Shown: positions 10,257 through 21,863 of the stretch, piece after piece | How the letters are laid out: each line of letters begins with the position of its first letter | How positions within the stretch are numbered: the first letter of the stretch is position 1 | Assembly (NCBI GenBank): GCA_036874045.1 | Contig: CM072335.1 | Location: 15,024,001 to 15,088,000, forward strand | Reading direction: 5' to 3' | Source of the DNA: Cymodocea nodosa | Taxonomy: Eukaryota; Streptophyta; Magnoliopsida; Alismatales; Cymodoceaceae | DNA: 64,000 nucleotides | The notes under the pieces: generated by a model | Database searches by the model: none | The model's input: the letters and a program-made list of their open reading frames with translations, nothing else | What the model was told of the DNA's origin: nothing | Program-made: the position numbers and the translations under genes

Positions 10257-12409
10257 TGTGTAAAGTATCAATTTGTGCATTTTATATATGTTAATTCATG
10301 CATGTTAAGGATTATAAGTCATCATTATATATGTTCTTATAAAGGATTACATGAAAATCATATTTTTAGATATATGCATGAATTAGGGATTAAATAGTTG
10401 ATAATGTACAAATTTATCCTTTATCAATTAAACACCTAGTCAATAGCCCTTGTATTAGACATAATTCTTATAATTCTTCAATGTATGACTTTATATACAT
10501 TGTATGATTGCCAAATCACTTAAATATGATGTTAAACTAAAGAATTTTAAGTAATTCATGTATGTACATGTGAAAAAGTTGTAGACCAAAACCTTCCTAA
10601 TTTGGCAACTTTACATATATGGCAACTCATGCATGCATGTATACTATATTTGCATCATATGATTTATATTCAATGTATATGTGCATCCAACTTGGTTTTG
10701 AGTTTTATAGGTCAATAAATCATGAAATCAAGGTAGATTAAAGAGGAAAAAACGTGGGCCATTGGATGCAACTTATTGGAGCCCAAGCAACAAAAGCCTA
10801 GAGTATTTAAAGTGTTTAACCACTCAATTCTAGGCTATCTCCTCCTCTTCCAACACATTGCAACTGGCGGTTCCAGTCATTCCAGCATCTTCATCTGGAA
10901 AGTTCCATCTTCCCCTTGATCTTGAACAAGCTCCCTTCAAGAATGGTGAGCTTTGGCGTCTTCCACTCCTCCTAGAAGACACCTTCTCTTCAATTCAGAC
11001 GTCCATACGTTAGGATCTCCTTAGGCATTCATCTTGGTGGATTGGGAGGCTCATGTGACTGATTTGGAGTGGAGCAAAAGGTTACGATCTTTAGGGTTGA
11101 GTCATCAGAAGCACCATTCTTAGATGTGGAAGCCAAAGTTGTGGGTCTTGGAGGCAAGATCTTAAGGACGTGCACCACTCTTCTTCAAGGCAACCTTAGA
11201 AGCTTCACTTGGACATGCTACAGTTGGTGATAGCCTTGTGGAGCATCGATTTCAAGGACTTTGGGGAGTCATTGCTTGAAGAAATGTGGAGGATTAAAAG
11301 GTATGATGGAAATGAGAGATCCTCATACTAGTTTTCATGTTTTACAATTTTATATGTATGAGTATAGTTTGAGTATGTGGAAGAACGAAATTCTATGCAT
11401 AAATCTTTGTTTCAAATGTTCTAAATTAAAGATTATATATTGTTTTGATGTTAATTGATATAAGAATTGAGTTCATATCATATGTTTCGTGTGAATGAAT
11501 GTGATGATGTGAATTGTGAAGGCAGTTTTCCATTTCTTAAATGGCTAGAATGTTAGTAGCTTTTCTTCAAATTGTATGCACTTGTTTGTCATCTCTAAAT
11601 TCTGTTTTTTGTTTCTTTTTGTAAGTATAATGAGTGTAGAACAAGTTTACAAAGTTTTAGAATATTTTAGAATGTTTTTCGAAGCTTTTTGATTTTATTT
11701 TGTGAAGGTATCAACATTTTGAGTCTCTATTGAGTGCTAGTTTTGAGCTCGACGCCTGTGCTGTGCTTGCGTCATGTATTTTGTGGAATTCAGTTCTGTA
11801 AATTTTCCTTGTTAGTGTAATGGATCTACTTTCAAGGCGCGCTTATTTTGTACCATTTCATGAAGATTTGACGGAGATTTGATTTTTGAACCGAAGGTAC
11901 GTTTGTGGAAAGTTTCCATAACCATCTGCGCCCCTTTCTTAAATAAGATATTGCCAGCGTTTTAAGTTGATTTAATCCACAAAATCACTGTCATTTTAAA
12001 GATATTCCGAGGATCTTTCCAACCATTATTTATTCTGGATTTTTAAACGTTCAAGTTGGAAGTTATTAGAGTTAAAAGTCAAGCATAAATTCTGTGATTT
12101 CTAGATTAATACTCATTGATTTCTTAAATATTTAATCGTAACTAATTGGATTTTGGGGTAATCTTATAAACCTTAATTGTGCTATGAATTTTGTATATTA
12201 ATATTAAGTAATTAGAGTTTAATTATGAATTAGTTTAATGTGGATATTTAATTGGATAATCATTTTAATAAAATTATTTAAGACAAACTCCTTATGGATT
12301 GGACTCGTACTTGCACATGCTTATTACAATGGGCACCATGCGCTTGCGGTTATAAATGTAAAATTTGTGCTTTTTCCGTTTAATTTAATAACACATAAAA
12401 GCATTTACA
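10257..12409 (+). repeat. GyA 3' LTR
   Basis: About 2153 bp, from TGTGTAAAGTATC to GCATTTACA (TG...CA ends). The last 687 bases match the window start. The left border could be 10259 instead of 10257. No long ORF is credible inside. Confidence 0.88.
10804..10812 (+). promoter_or_regulatory. candidate TATA box of GyA LTR
   Basis: TATTTAAAG lies about 550 bases into the LTR. The related solo LTR at 19240-21861 has TATTTAAAG at the matching place on its strand, which supports a core promoter. Confidence 0.5.
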
Positions 12410-13496
12410 ATACCCTTCCAATTTCTTGGGTTTTTCGGAGGCTTAGCCATGTAACTCTCCGAAAATCAATAGTAACCTATCGAAAAGTTACTTAAGTCTT
12501 TCTGCCATGTAGGATTTTAGATCGTGCATATGAGCTGTCATTCAATCGAATACTTGCAGTTGTAACTTACTGAACTGTCCTTTGACTGTTGGATAGCTAC
12601 AGTAACCCTTCGAAATCCTTCTTTAAGTTTTCGACTGCTTTCTTATTTCAGCACGTGCATAATAGAATAACTTAAGTTTCGAATGGTTATAATTGTAACT
12701 CATCGAAACTCTTCAAATTTCAGATAGTTAGCTTTCTACCTTTCCGAAAAGTCTTTTAAACTTCTGTTCTAGATTTGCATGTGGGAAATTCACTAACTTA
12801 AGTTTCGTATAGTTGGCTTCCCTAACCTTTCAAAATTCTTGACCTTTTGGATAGTTAGCGCCTTAACTCTCTGATCATTTAGTCAACTTCTTTTAAAACT
12901 CTTCGAAGACTTTTTATATCTGAATAGTTACTCTTCTAACTATTCAATAGTGCTTTGGCTGCTTTGAACTGATTCTTCGGATACTTGAACCTGTAACTAT
13001 CTGATTTTCTTATGGCTCTATAATAGCAATTTCTGAACCATCTGTATCAACTTCTGCTCTTTTGCTGAACTGTCTATACTATGAAATACAATTTATTACC
13101 TCACATAGGTTTTTACATTATCGAAACACAAGGGTCCTAACATTTTATGCTTTAATGAAGGAATCTACATAATTTCAGCAAATTAACGTTAATTTAGTAC
13201 ATTTCTGAACTGTTAGTAAATTACAGGCTTCGAAATTCCTAAGTATTCGAATTTTATGTATTTCGAAGAGTTATGTTTAATGTACTGGACAATTATGTTT
13301 TAAACAAATATTTTATTATTTCTTGGAATACACGTGTTGAAACCTTAATGTATGACATAAGTGGATTTTCGGTAAGTTATTTTCTAACTATCCAAAATGC
13401 ATCTGAGTATCGGATAGTTAAGGTTTGTAAGTCTCCGAATTATCTGAACTCGTTAAGTTAGATTTATGCATGTGTTGAATTTAAATGCTTTAGTAT
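12410..13496 (+). repeat. GyC: left part of a diverged GyB-like LTR
   Basis: From about 13140 the sequence matches the GyB LTR (compare 44350-45005): TTTCTGAACTGT, ACACGTGT, GCATCTGAGTATCGGATAGTTA and GAATTTAAATGCTTTAGTA in the same order. Bases 12410-13140 do not align well but are full of the same kind of phrases (ACTATCCGA, CTTCGAAA, TTACTTAAGT), so they may belong to the same old element. There is no coding sequence. GyA abuts it on the left and CoT interrupts it on the right. Confidence 0.7.
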
Positions 13497-13866
13497 TGTG
13501 ATGTGTGTGTCTTTCATCAAGTATATGTATATGTCATTGTATATGGTTGTATTTCTTTGATAATTTGTATAGGGGCAAATTGGTCTTTTGGGTATCACCC
13601 ATCGTTGCCCCTATATAAGGGGTCATCCTCGTCTAAGGGAGGCCAACAAGCCAAATCCCTAGATTTCGTTCTCCCCCTTCTTTGTACCAGCAACCATACA
13701 GCAAGGTATCACGATAGATTGATCACCCGTGGACATACCTGTGCTGGGGAACCACGTAAATTTGTTGTTCTTCTAAATTCTCCACTCGCATTCCTCTCAT
13801 CCACGTTGATCTCTTCTCCATGCCACCCCTAGATGCTCCACGTTTGTTTGATCTTTCCGCACAACA
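13497..13866 (+). repeat. CoT 5' LTR
   Basis: Starts TGTGATGTGTGTG and ends CCGCACAACA. Identical in length to the 3' LTR (18409-18778). It contains the TATA-box hairpin. A frame that is open through the LTR spans the TATA box and is not a gene. Confidence 0.93.
13568..13622 (+). promoter_or_regulatory. CoT TATA box embedded in nested inverted repeats
   Basis: TATATAAG at 13612-13619 lies in CCCCTATATAAGGGG (13608-13622). An 11-bp perfect inverted repeat, TATAGGGGCAA (13568-13578) / TTGCCCCTATA (13605-13615), encloses an inner GGGTATCACCC hairpin. The arms are conserved in the 3' LTR (about 18480-18534). Confidence 0.7.
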
Positions 13867-13868
13867 AT

Positions 13869-13880
13869 TGGTATCAGAGC
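13869..13880 (+). promoter_or_regulatory. CoT primer-binding site, initiator Met-tRNA
   Basis: TGGTATCAGAGC two bases after the LTR end, the standard copia primer site. Confidence 0.9.
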
Positions 13881-14404
13881 GAGGTTGGACATCTCCAGGT
13901 TTGCATCTGAAGTTTCGAAGAGTTTCATCAAGGTTCAAGCCATTTCCGCAAGGGATCTCTCCATTGCCGTAACTACCGTTGTCGTCGGCGCTAGTCTACA
14001 CACTCCGACACCAACTCGTGCACCTTCCTCGTTTGTGCTCCATTGCATCTCAAATTTTGAGGACGTGTTGTAAGCTTCCTGAACTTCCTTCCTTTAAAAT
14101 TTCGTGGTCAGAAGTTTTGTATTCAGAGAGATACAGCGGGAGGCATCTGACTAGGGCACAACAGTTTTCTAGACAAGTGACTTGTTGATTGTCAGAATTT
14201 GGGCATTTTGTGATTGTGGTTTTGTGCTTGGTTTATGCGAGTATTTGCTACTATTTTGTACTAAGTAGTGTGTTTGGCTTGTGGCTGATTGCATTTCGTT
14301 GAAATCAGTAGTTTCAGTAGCATATTGTTGTTGAGATATTACTTGCTATTGTGTACCTTACCGCAGAATTGTGTGTATTGCTGGTTGTTTGTTGTTTTAA
14401 AAAC
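13881..14404 (+). other. CoT leader
   Basis: Noncoding leader between primer site and Gag start. Short open frames here have no recognisable content. Confidence 0.6.
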
Positions 14405-15241
14405 ATGAATACTTCGAAGTTGAAGATAGAAAAGTTTGATGGTAAGAATAGCTTCAGCTTATGACAAATTAAGATGAAAGCACTTCTAAAGCAATAAGGT
14501 ATTTGGGCTCCTTTAAGTAAGGAAACTACTCTGAACAGAAATTCGCTAGAGTTTGAATTGTAGGAGGAGAAAGCTCACTCCACCATCTTGTTGTGTTTGT
14601 CTAATGAAGTTATAATAGAAGTTGTTGATGAATCTACCTCTTTAGGTCTTTGATAGAAACTTGAGTCATTGTATATGACTAAATCTTTAACAAACAAATT
14701 GTTGTCAAAGCAAAGACTATTCTCTTTAAAGATGATAGAAGGTGTACCTCTCAAGCAGCATTTAGATCAGCTAAATGCTATTCTGATGGAACTCAAGAAT
14801 ATTGGAGTAATCATAGAAGATGAAGATGTAGCTCTTATCTTGCTTTGTTCACTCCCATTGAGTTATGAAAACTTTGTTCAGTCCTGTGTAGTTGGAAGAA
14901 ATTCAATTACACTAGAGGAAGTGAGGTCTAGCCTTCATTCTAGGGAGCTCAAGCACATGGTGCATGGTAGAAACGAGGCAAGTGGTGTTGGCCTCTTAGC
15001 TTAGCAGTAAGAGAATAGGGGAAGAAGCTAGAGACAAGGTGGAGGGAAGAATAGAAGTAGAAGCAAGTCGAAGGGCAAGTACTCTAGGGATACTTGCCAT
15101 TACTGTAAGGAGAAAGGACATTGAAAATCACATTGTCCCAAGCTTTTGAACAAAGGAAAGGCTGCTGTAGCAGAAACTAGTTCTGCATCAGGTGATGATT
15201 TTTCTCCTACAGTTTGTTGCAGTGCCTATTCTGATGATCAG
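14405..15241 (+). pseudogene. CoT Gag
   Basis: ATG at 14405 begins NTSKLKIEKFDGKNSF, the typical start of copia Gag. The capsid region includes LESLYMTKSLTNKLLSKQRL and LPLSYENFV. A CCHC knuckle (CHYCKEKGH, then C) lies near 15092-15133, followed by a Ser-rich linker. It is in one frame with everything downstream. The ten in-frame stops up to 15244 (TGA, TAA, TAG, TGA, TAG, TAG, TAA, TAG, TGA, TAG in order) are each one C-to-T or G-to-A change from TGG, CAG, CAA or CGA. There are no frameshifts. Gag would form the particle shell and bind RNA. Confidence 0.82.
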
Positions 15242-15247
15242 TAGATT

Positions 15248-16492
15248 ATGGACTCAGGAGCTTCACATCATATGACTCCTACTAGAGAGTATTTTGACAC
15301 CTACGAGCAAGTGGAGGGTGGTCAAGTGACCTTGGCCAATGATGATGTGTGTTCTAGAGTTGGTGTGGGCACTATAAAATTTAAACTACATGATGGCACA
15401 GTTAGAATTCTGGAGGATGTTTGGCACGTCCCAAAGCTTGGAAAAAGTCTGATCTCACTAATGGCCCTTGATGCTAAGGGTTATAGATATACAGGTGGTG
15501 AGGGGAAGATTAGCATACTAAAAGGCTTATTAGTTGTTATGAAGGGAACCAAATCTGGTCCCTTATATATTTTGCAAGGCACTCCAATTATTGGCGCAGC
15601 TACATCAGTTATATCTAGTCAGCAAGATTTTTCTGTCATGTGGCACTCAAGGATGGGTCATTTAGGGCAGAAAGGAATACAGAAACTGAGTAGTCTGGGC
15701 AAGTTTGATGGACACAAGGTTGCTTGTATTGACATGTGTAAGCATTGTGTTTTTGGCAAACAGAAAAGAGTGTCATTTGCACGCAGTCAGCACAGCTCCA
15801 AGGGAGTTCTTGATTATATTTATGCTGATTGTTGGGGGCCTTCACGTCAGCCTTCTATAGTAGGTTCCAGATATTTTCTTTCTATCATTGATTATCATTC
15901 AAGGATGAACTGGGTTTTCTTTTTGACACACAAAAGTGAAGCTTTTTCTTGCTTCAAGCATTGGAAAAAGCAGGTAGAAAACCAAACAGATAGAAAGGTA
16001 AAATATCTTAAAACTAATAATGGTCTTGAGTTTTATTCTCAAGAATTTGATAACTTTTGTAAAGATGAAGGCATTACATGGTATAACACTGTTATGTATA
16101 CCCCTTAGCAAAATAGAGTGTCTGAAAGATTGAACAGAACACTCCTACAAAAGGCATGTTGTATGCTGTCTCATGCAGGTTTGAGCAAAAAGTTTTGGGC
16201 AGAGGCTATTAACACAGCTTCCTATCTGGTGAACAGGTCCTCTTCTAGTGCCTTAGATGGGAAGATACCTCTTGAGATATGGTTGAAAAGATCTGCTAGT
16301 TATTCAAAGCTCATAATTTTTAGATGTCTAGCTTACTATCATGTGAACAATGGCAAGTTAGAACCACGTGCCAAGAAAGGCACATTTGTGGGTTATGGTG
16401 TTGGTGTAAAGGGATACAGGATATATGATATTGAGTCTTACAAAGTAATATATAGCTGTGATGTTACTTTTGATGAGAATTCTCTTTTGTAG
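15248..16492 (+). pseudogene. CoT Pol: protease and integrase
   Basis: MDSGASHHMTPTREYF (15248 on) is the copia protease active-site block, with its Trp codon just upstream changed to TAG. Integrase begins with the HHCC domain (MWHSRMGHLGQKGIQKL, then CKHCVFGKQKRVSF). The DDE residues are Asp in YADCWGPSR, Asp-to-Asn in LKTNNGLEFYS (relatives have RSDNG, so this catalytic residue looks lost) and Glu in VSERLNRTLLQKA. TAG at 16106-16108 interrupts the conserved TPQQNGVSER motif. The C-terminal block has FVGYGVGVKGYRIYD. Expressed as part of one polyprotein. Confidence 0.88.
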
Positions 16493-16648
16493 GCAACAGA
16501 TAGACTAGCAGGTGAAACACTAGAAGTTGAGCACACCCTTCCTAAACAGATGGAGATAGATAACGCACAGTAGCCGCCTATCACTGATCAAGTTGAAATT
16601 AGAGAAACTTCATTTGAAACTCAGGAAAATGAAATTGAGGAGGAAGAG

Positions 16649-18340
16649 GTGGAGCAACCACCACCAAGAACCATTGGCAAAGATCGTCCTAGAAGAGACG
16701 TTAGACCTTCGATTAGATATGGCTATGATAGTTTGGTTGCTTTTACCTTACAGATAGCAGTTGAGGTGGAGGATTCTGTTGATCCACCTACATATGAAGC
16801 TGCAATGAAAGATTCAGAAGCTGGTCTTTGGATGTTTGCTATGGAGGAGGAACTCCAATCTCTCCATAAGAACAAGACTTGGGAACTAGTGAAACGTCCA
16901 AAGAACACAAATATTGTTGGTTGCAAATGGGTCTATAAGAGGAAGATTGGGACTCAAGGCAACGCAGGTGTGCAACATAAGGCAAGATTAGTCGCCAAAG
17001 GTTATTCACAGCGAGAAGGAGTTGACTTCAATGAGGTATTTGCTCCTGTTGTACGTCATACATCTATTAGAATTTTGTTATCTATTGCTGCAGCACAAAA
17101 TTTAGAATTGGAACAGCTAGATGTAAAGACGTCCTTCTTGCATGGTGAGTTAGAAGAAGATATTTGGATGGAACAACCAATAGGGTTTGTGGTGAAAGGC
17201 AAATCTAATTGGGTGTGCAAATTAAAGAAGTCCTTGTATGGACTTAAACAATCACCATGCCAATGGTACAAGAGGTTTAATGCCTTTATAGTTAAAGTTG
17301 GTTTTAGACGCAGCAACTATGATTCATGTGTATATGTTAAAACTCTTGATAAGAATACACATGTTTATTTGTTATTGTATGTTGATGATATTCTTATAGC
17401 TGTGAAGAATATCGAAGTGATACAGGAGCTGAAGGACACATTAAAATCAGAATTTGATATAAAGTATCTTGGTCCAGCTGACAGAATTCTTGGAATGGAG
17501 ATTAAGCGTGAAAGAAATTTTGGTAAGCTATTTTTGAATCAACAGAAGTATATTGAAAAGATCCTTAGCAGATTTGGTATGGCTTCATGCAAAGCCATTA
17601 GCATGCCTTATGACAGAAATGTCAAGTTGTCATCTGCGATGTGTCCACAAACTGATTCTGAAAAGCTTGATATGCAACGAGTTCCTTATGCATAGGCAAT
17701 TGGAAGTCTTATGTATGCTATGGTATGCACTAGGCCTGATTTGGCATATCCTTTGAGTGTTGTTAGTAGGTTCATGTCCAATCTGGCCAGGGAACATTGG
17801 AAAGTAGTTAAAATGATATTCAGATATTTGAAAGGAACTCCAGGTGTTGGCTTGATGTATGCAACAGATCAGGGTTGTACTATCGCTGGTTATACAAACT
17901 CAGGCTATGCAGGTGATGTTGACAGAAGGAGATCATTATCTGGTTATGTCTTTACATTTGCAGGTTCTATTGTGAGTTGGAAATCAACTCTTCAGCCTAC
18001 AGTATCTCTGTCCACAACTAAGGCTGAATATGTGGCTATGACAGAAGCTACAAAGGAAGGGATTTGGTTGAAAGGCTTACTTGGAGACTTTGGTTGGCGC
18101 ATTGATAAAGTTGATATCTTCTGTGATAGTCTTAGCGCTATTTGTCTCTCCAAAGATAATGTCTTTCATGATAGAACTAAGCATATTGATGTTAAGTATC
18201 ACTTCCTCAGGAATGAAGACAGGATAAAGATTATGAAGGTTAACACAAAGGACAACCTGGCTGATATGTTTACAAAGGGCGTTGTTGAAAGCAAGTTCAA
18301 GCATTGCTTGGACTTACTCAACGTCTATTGCTGCTGCTGA
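16649..18340 (+). pseudogene. CoT Pol: reverse transcriptase and RNase H
   Basis: Same frame as Gag. Reverse transcriptase runs from TWELVKRPKNTNIVGCKWVY through KARLVAKGYSQREGVDF, LEQLDVKTSFLHGELEEDIW and LYGLKQSPCQWYKRF to YVDD at 17378-17389. A TAG at 17693-17695 interrupts the PYA.AIGSLMYAM motif. RNase H follows with GYTNSGYAGDVDRRRSLSGY, STTKAEYVAMTEATKE and LSAICLSKD. The RNase H motif reads NSGYAGD where relatives have DSDWAGD, so an active-site Asp is probably lost. The frame ends naturally at 18338-18340. Confidence 0.9.
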
Positions 18341-18408
18341 CCCACACTAGGTCTTGGTGATCTATCACCTGTTCGTGGTGAAGATTGATGAAAGACAAGG
18401 TGGAGATT

Positions 18409-18778
18409 TGTGATGTGTGTGTCTTCCATCAATTATATGTATATGTCATTGTATATGGTTGTATTTCTTTGATAATTTGTATAGGGGCAAATTTGTCTTT
18501 TGGGTATCACCCATCGTTGCCCCTATATAAGGGGTCATCCTCGTCCAAGGGAGGCCAACAAGCCAAATCCCTAGATTTCGTTCTCCCCCTTCTTTGTACC
18601 AGCAACCATACAGCAAGGAATCACGATAGATTGATCACCCGTGGACGTACCTATGTTGGGGTACCACGTAAATTTGTTGTTCTTCCGAATTCTCCACTTG
18701 CATTCCTCTCATCCACGTTGATCTCTTCTCCATGCCACCCCTAGATGCTCCACGTTTGTTTGATCTTTCCGCACAACA
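18409..18778 (+). repeat. CoT 3' LTR, with polypurine tract before it
   Basis: 370 bp, preceded by the polypurine tract AAGACAAGGTGGAGATT (18392-18408). Ends CCGCACAACA and is followed by the AGTAT target duplication. Confidence 0.93.
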
Positions 18779-19146
18779 AGTATATCACGTGAGATGCACA
18801 TGTATAACTCGTTAAGTTAGCATAACTATACACATTGAGTTACATGAATACACACTAAGGTAACGCGTTATATTAGCAGCTTATTTCTTTATTGCACGTG
18901 TTTTATAGTTAAATCAATGAAGTAAGTTCGTTGACTTATCTGTAACTCCACGAACCATATATTTTCTAATATGCCACTGTAGTAGTTACAGAAACAAGAC
19001 ATCCGAAGGAAAACCATGATTACACATATCATGTAGGAATTCACTCGTGGAATGAAGAAGAAATACCATCGTTGATATGAATGAAGGAAATCCAACCGAT
19101 CATTTAAGCAGAAGTAGTTACGATAGAAAATATATAAAAGAAGAGG
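18779..19146 (+). repeat. GyC LTR continues, to its TATA box
   Basis: Continues the GyB-like LTR broken at 13496: TATCACGTGAGATGCACATG, then CTCGTTAAGTTAGCATAAC, as in GyB at 57530 on. TATAAAAG at 19133-19140 matches the GyB LTR TATA box at 57799-57806. It ends at 19146, where SirA-type LTR sequence begins. Confidence 0.75.
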
Positions 19147-19239
19147 TGTAAGATCGTATGACAACACAAGAAGGGGTGAATTGTGTTTTTCAACATTTTC
19201 GATTATAATTGAGACTTCAAAACTCAAAACCAAGTCGAG
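18874..19239 (+). repeat. 366-bp direct repeat, copy 1
   Basis: Matches 21864-22229 at a constant offset of 2990, with about 11 substitutions and no gaps. It contains the end of the GyC piece plus the first 93 bases of a minus-strand Sirevirus LTR (from 19147). Confidence 0.88.
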
Positions 19240-21861
19240 TGTAAGAAAATTTGTTGTATTTAGAATTAAAACATGAAAATCCAAAATTTTACATTTATAA
19301 ACCGCAAGCGCACGGTACCTATTGTATTAAGCATATGCAAGAGCGGGTCGATCCACAAGAAGCTTGTCTTAAACGAATTCAAGGAAATAAATGCTTAGCA
19401 AAATATTCACATCACTAAAATCTTGATAAAAAATTTAATTACATATTAATAGGTAATAATTACATAAATACGATAAAGAGTTTAAGTATCGTCATAAATC
19501 TAAGAAGCTCCTAAGGTTAAACCTTAGGAAACTCAAGAAAATTAATGAGTTTCGTCTCTGAAATTACAGAAATTAAGCTCTACTTTTAACTCTCCTTACA
19601 TCCAACCTGGACATTGAAAAATCCAAAGAAAATATTGGTTAGAAAGATCCTCGAGTTATCTTCGAAATGACAGTAATTTCATAGACTAAATCATTATAAA
19701 AGTCTATAAGTGTTAGATTTACTGACAGGGCGCAGAACCATTATGTAAACTTTCCAAAAACGCACCTTTGGTGAAAAAATCATAACTCGGTCAAAACTCC
19801 ATGAAATCTGGGGAAATCAGAGGGCTTTGAACACAGACTCGTACTACTAATATGGAAAATTGATAGAAAATCTTTCCATAAAGGTTTTAGTGTAGGCAAC
19901 ACTCAGGCGTCGAGAACTGAAATTGGCAGCCGAATAGGAATTCAAAACTACTACGACCTCTGATATAAAAAATCAAAAACCAACGAAATACATTCTAAAA
20001 AAATACAAAATTTACATGACTGTAATCTACACGAAATTTCTTACAAAATAGAATCAAGAAACACTAAAAAAATCTACCAAAACCATCTTGTATAAAAGGA
20101 GTAACGTAGGGCAGGATTCTGTTTGGCTAGAATCCGGAACTACAAAAATCTGCTCCCTTCCTAACTTGTTCTCCGAAATCACAGAAAATATCTCTACTTA
20201 TTATAACGATTTCTCCCAACATAGGAATTGAAAAATCATGTAAAAATATGAATTGGAAAGGGTTTCAAGTTATCTAAAGGTACACAGTGATTTTACAGTC
20301 TAAATTGTCTTCAATTGAAAATAATATTAAGCCCTAGTAAGGAGTGCAAAACGATCTTGAAATAATGCAAAACGCGCACTCACAGTAAAAACTCAAGAAA
20401 TTTATCAATTATTCATTAAAATCTCTGAAATCATTACTGAACGAAATTATGCTTACCAATCTAATAATACCAATTTACAGATCTTAAAAACATACTGCAC
20501 AGAGGGAGAAATCACATTAGACATTTCCACAAAACTATTGATCGAAAATGTGATTTCAGACTGAGAATACACTCTTTGTATAAAATAGAAAAATCAAACC
20601 AAACATGCTCAAAAAATTAAACAAAATATACAGAAAGAATCGTATTTTATTTCTCTACAAAAAAGGATTAAGAATCGATGAAAAACATTGAGAAAAACTT
20701 GATTTACAAAGAAAACAACACAAGTTCTGTCTTTACAGTAAACGAACACCTTGACTACATGTATTCACATATCTACACGAAAATCATTCATTTTCATAAG
20801 CAAGTTTCATTAAACGAACTAAGAGTTTTACAACATAAAAATAAAGATTATACTACTAAAAATAAACCTAAACATGCAAAGACATATGCAATACACAAAC
20901 AACATCAAACACAATGATAAGACACAACATATGCAAACATAATGTTAGTTTTTTGGTCAACCCACTCCAAGTTATACCTTTAAATCTCCAACACCTTGAA
21001 GTAAGCTCCTGAAGTTGGCCTCCCTCACGTCCTCAAGACTCCAACATGGCCTGTCACACCACGTTTTCCTCTTGAAATACTAAGGGGCTTCAAGATTTCA
21101 CCAAAGGATGAAGGCAACAAGCTTCCTTCTCATGGACGTCCACCAACCATGCCCTAGTTGGCTCCTTCCTTGCTTTCTCCACGCATATCACCTCCAAATC
21201 GAATGAAGAGGCCTGTCCACAAGAGGTTCCTACTGTCCTCCATGCAAGAAAGTTGTACACCGAAGAAGAAGGGGAGTTGCACCCAACAAAATCACCTTCT
21301 TTGCATCCACGTCCTTCCTTGGAGCTTCCACGAACACGCCTCCCTTGGGTCCAACTTGCTCTCTCCATGCACCACCGAAATCAGCAACATCAGAGAGGAA
21401 GTGACTTGCTTCCAAGGAGCTTTGGCCGCCGGTAATCCAAGGAGAAGAAGGAGCCACATTTTTGCTTGGAGAGGAGAAGACAAAACCTAGTTTTGGGTTG
21501 TCCTTCCCTTTAAATAGACTTGGTAGTTGATCTCTTCCTTGGTAGATCCAACGGTTGAGATTCATCCATCTTATTTCCTTTAGATAACCTTTAAAACTTA
21601 AGCAAACAAATTAAAATATAACAAGAAGAAAACATCTAAGACATCTAAGTAAATAATCATTATTCATTCCCATGATCATTAAGTCAATAATCAACAAAAG
21701 GGCTAAGTTGTGCAAATTTAAGTCATTAAATCCAATAATCATGCATACTCATGTAAATGCCTATGTGATGATATTTCAATTATAATCGTGCATTATTTAA
21801 CATTTAATTCATAAGAAGCACAAATAATATCACATAAAAATGCACAATTTTACTCCTTACA
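19240..21861 (-). repeat. solo LTR of a GyA-like Ty3 element, minus strand
   Basis: Reads on the minus strand from TGTAAGGAGTAAAATTGTGC to TTTCTTACA (TG...CA). Its 3' end carries the Athila LTR landmarks seen in GyA: GGATCGACCCGCTCTTGCA and GTGCGCTTGCGG. Its start resembles the GyA LTR start (TGTAAAGTATCAATTTGTGC). It is 2622 bp long, with no internal element region. A TATTTAAAG-like core promoter lies about 350 bases from its start, where the GyA LTR has one at about 550. It lacks a 5-bp target duplication: flanks are TCGAG and AATAG. Open frames on both strands between 21090 and 21565 are not credible genes. Confidence 0.82.
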
Positions 21862-21863
21862 AA

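Larger units (their letters stand above)
1..12409 (+). mobile_element. GyA: Athila-like Ty3/gypsy LTR retrotransposon, 5' end outside window
   Basis: The first 687 bases match 11723-12409 at a constant offset of 11722, so they are the tail of the 5' LTR and the end of the 3' LTR. Between them come a primer site, a long leader, a CCHC ORF, protease, reverse transcriptase, RNase H, integrase, then a Gag ORF, a noncoding 3' region and a polypurine tract. Domain order protease-RT-RNase H-integrase places it in Ty3/gypsy; the long LTRs, primer site and protein motifs are Athila-like. The unusual point is that Gag lies after integrase. About 1.47 kb of the 5' LTR is missing from the window, so the full element would be near 13.9 kb. 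Its right target duplication would start at 12410; the left one is not visible. Confidence 0.92.
13497..18778 (+). mobile_element. CoT: complete Tnt1/Tork-like Ty1/copia retrotransposon
   Basis: 5282 bp with two 370-bp LTRs and a perfect 5-bp target duplication, AGTAT (13492-13496 and 18779-18783). Order is Gag, protease, integrase, reverse transcriptase, RNase H, which defines Ty1/copia. It sits inside the GyC LTR, whose sequence continues on both sides. The two LTRs differ at about 12 of 370 positions by my count. At a commonly used plant rate of about 1.3e-8 per site per year this is roughly 1-1.3 million years, a loose estimate. Confidence 0.95.

Noticed and set aside
13503..13832. 109-codon frame in CoT LTR (also 18385-18744)
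   Set aside because: Spans the TATA box; the repeat is explained by the two LTRs.
21090..21565. Overlapping open frames of about 60-110 codons on both strands in the solo LTR
   Set aside because: Frames on both strands at once, no family features, inside an LTR near the start of transcription; most likely a locally GC-richer stretch.
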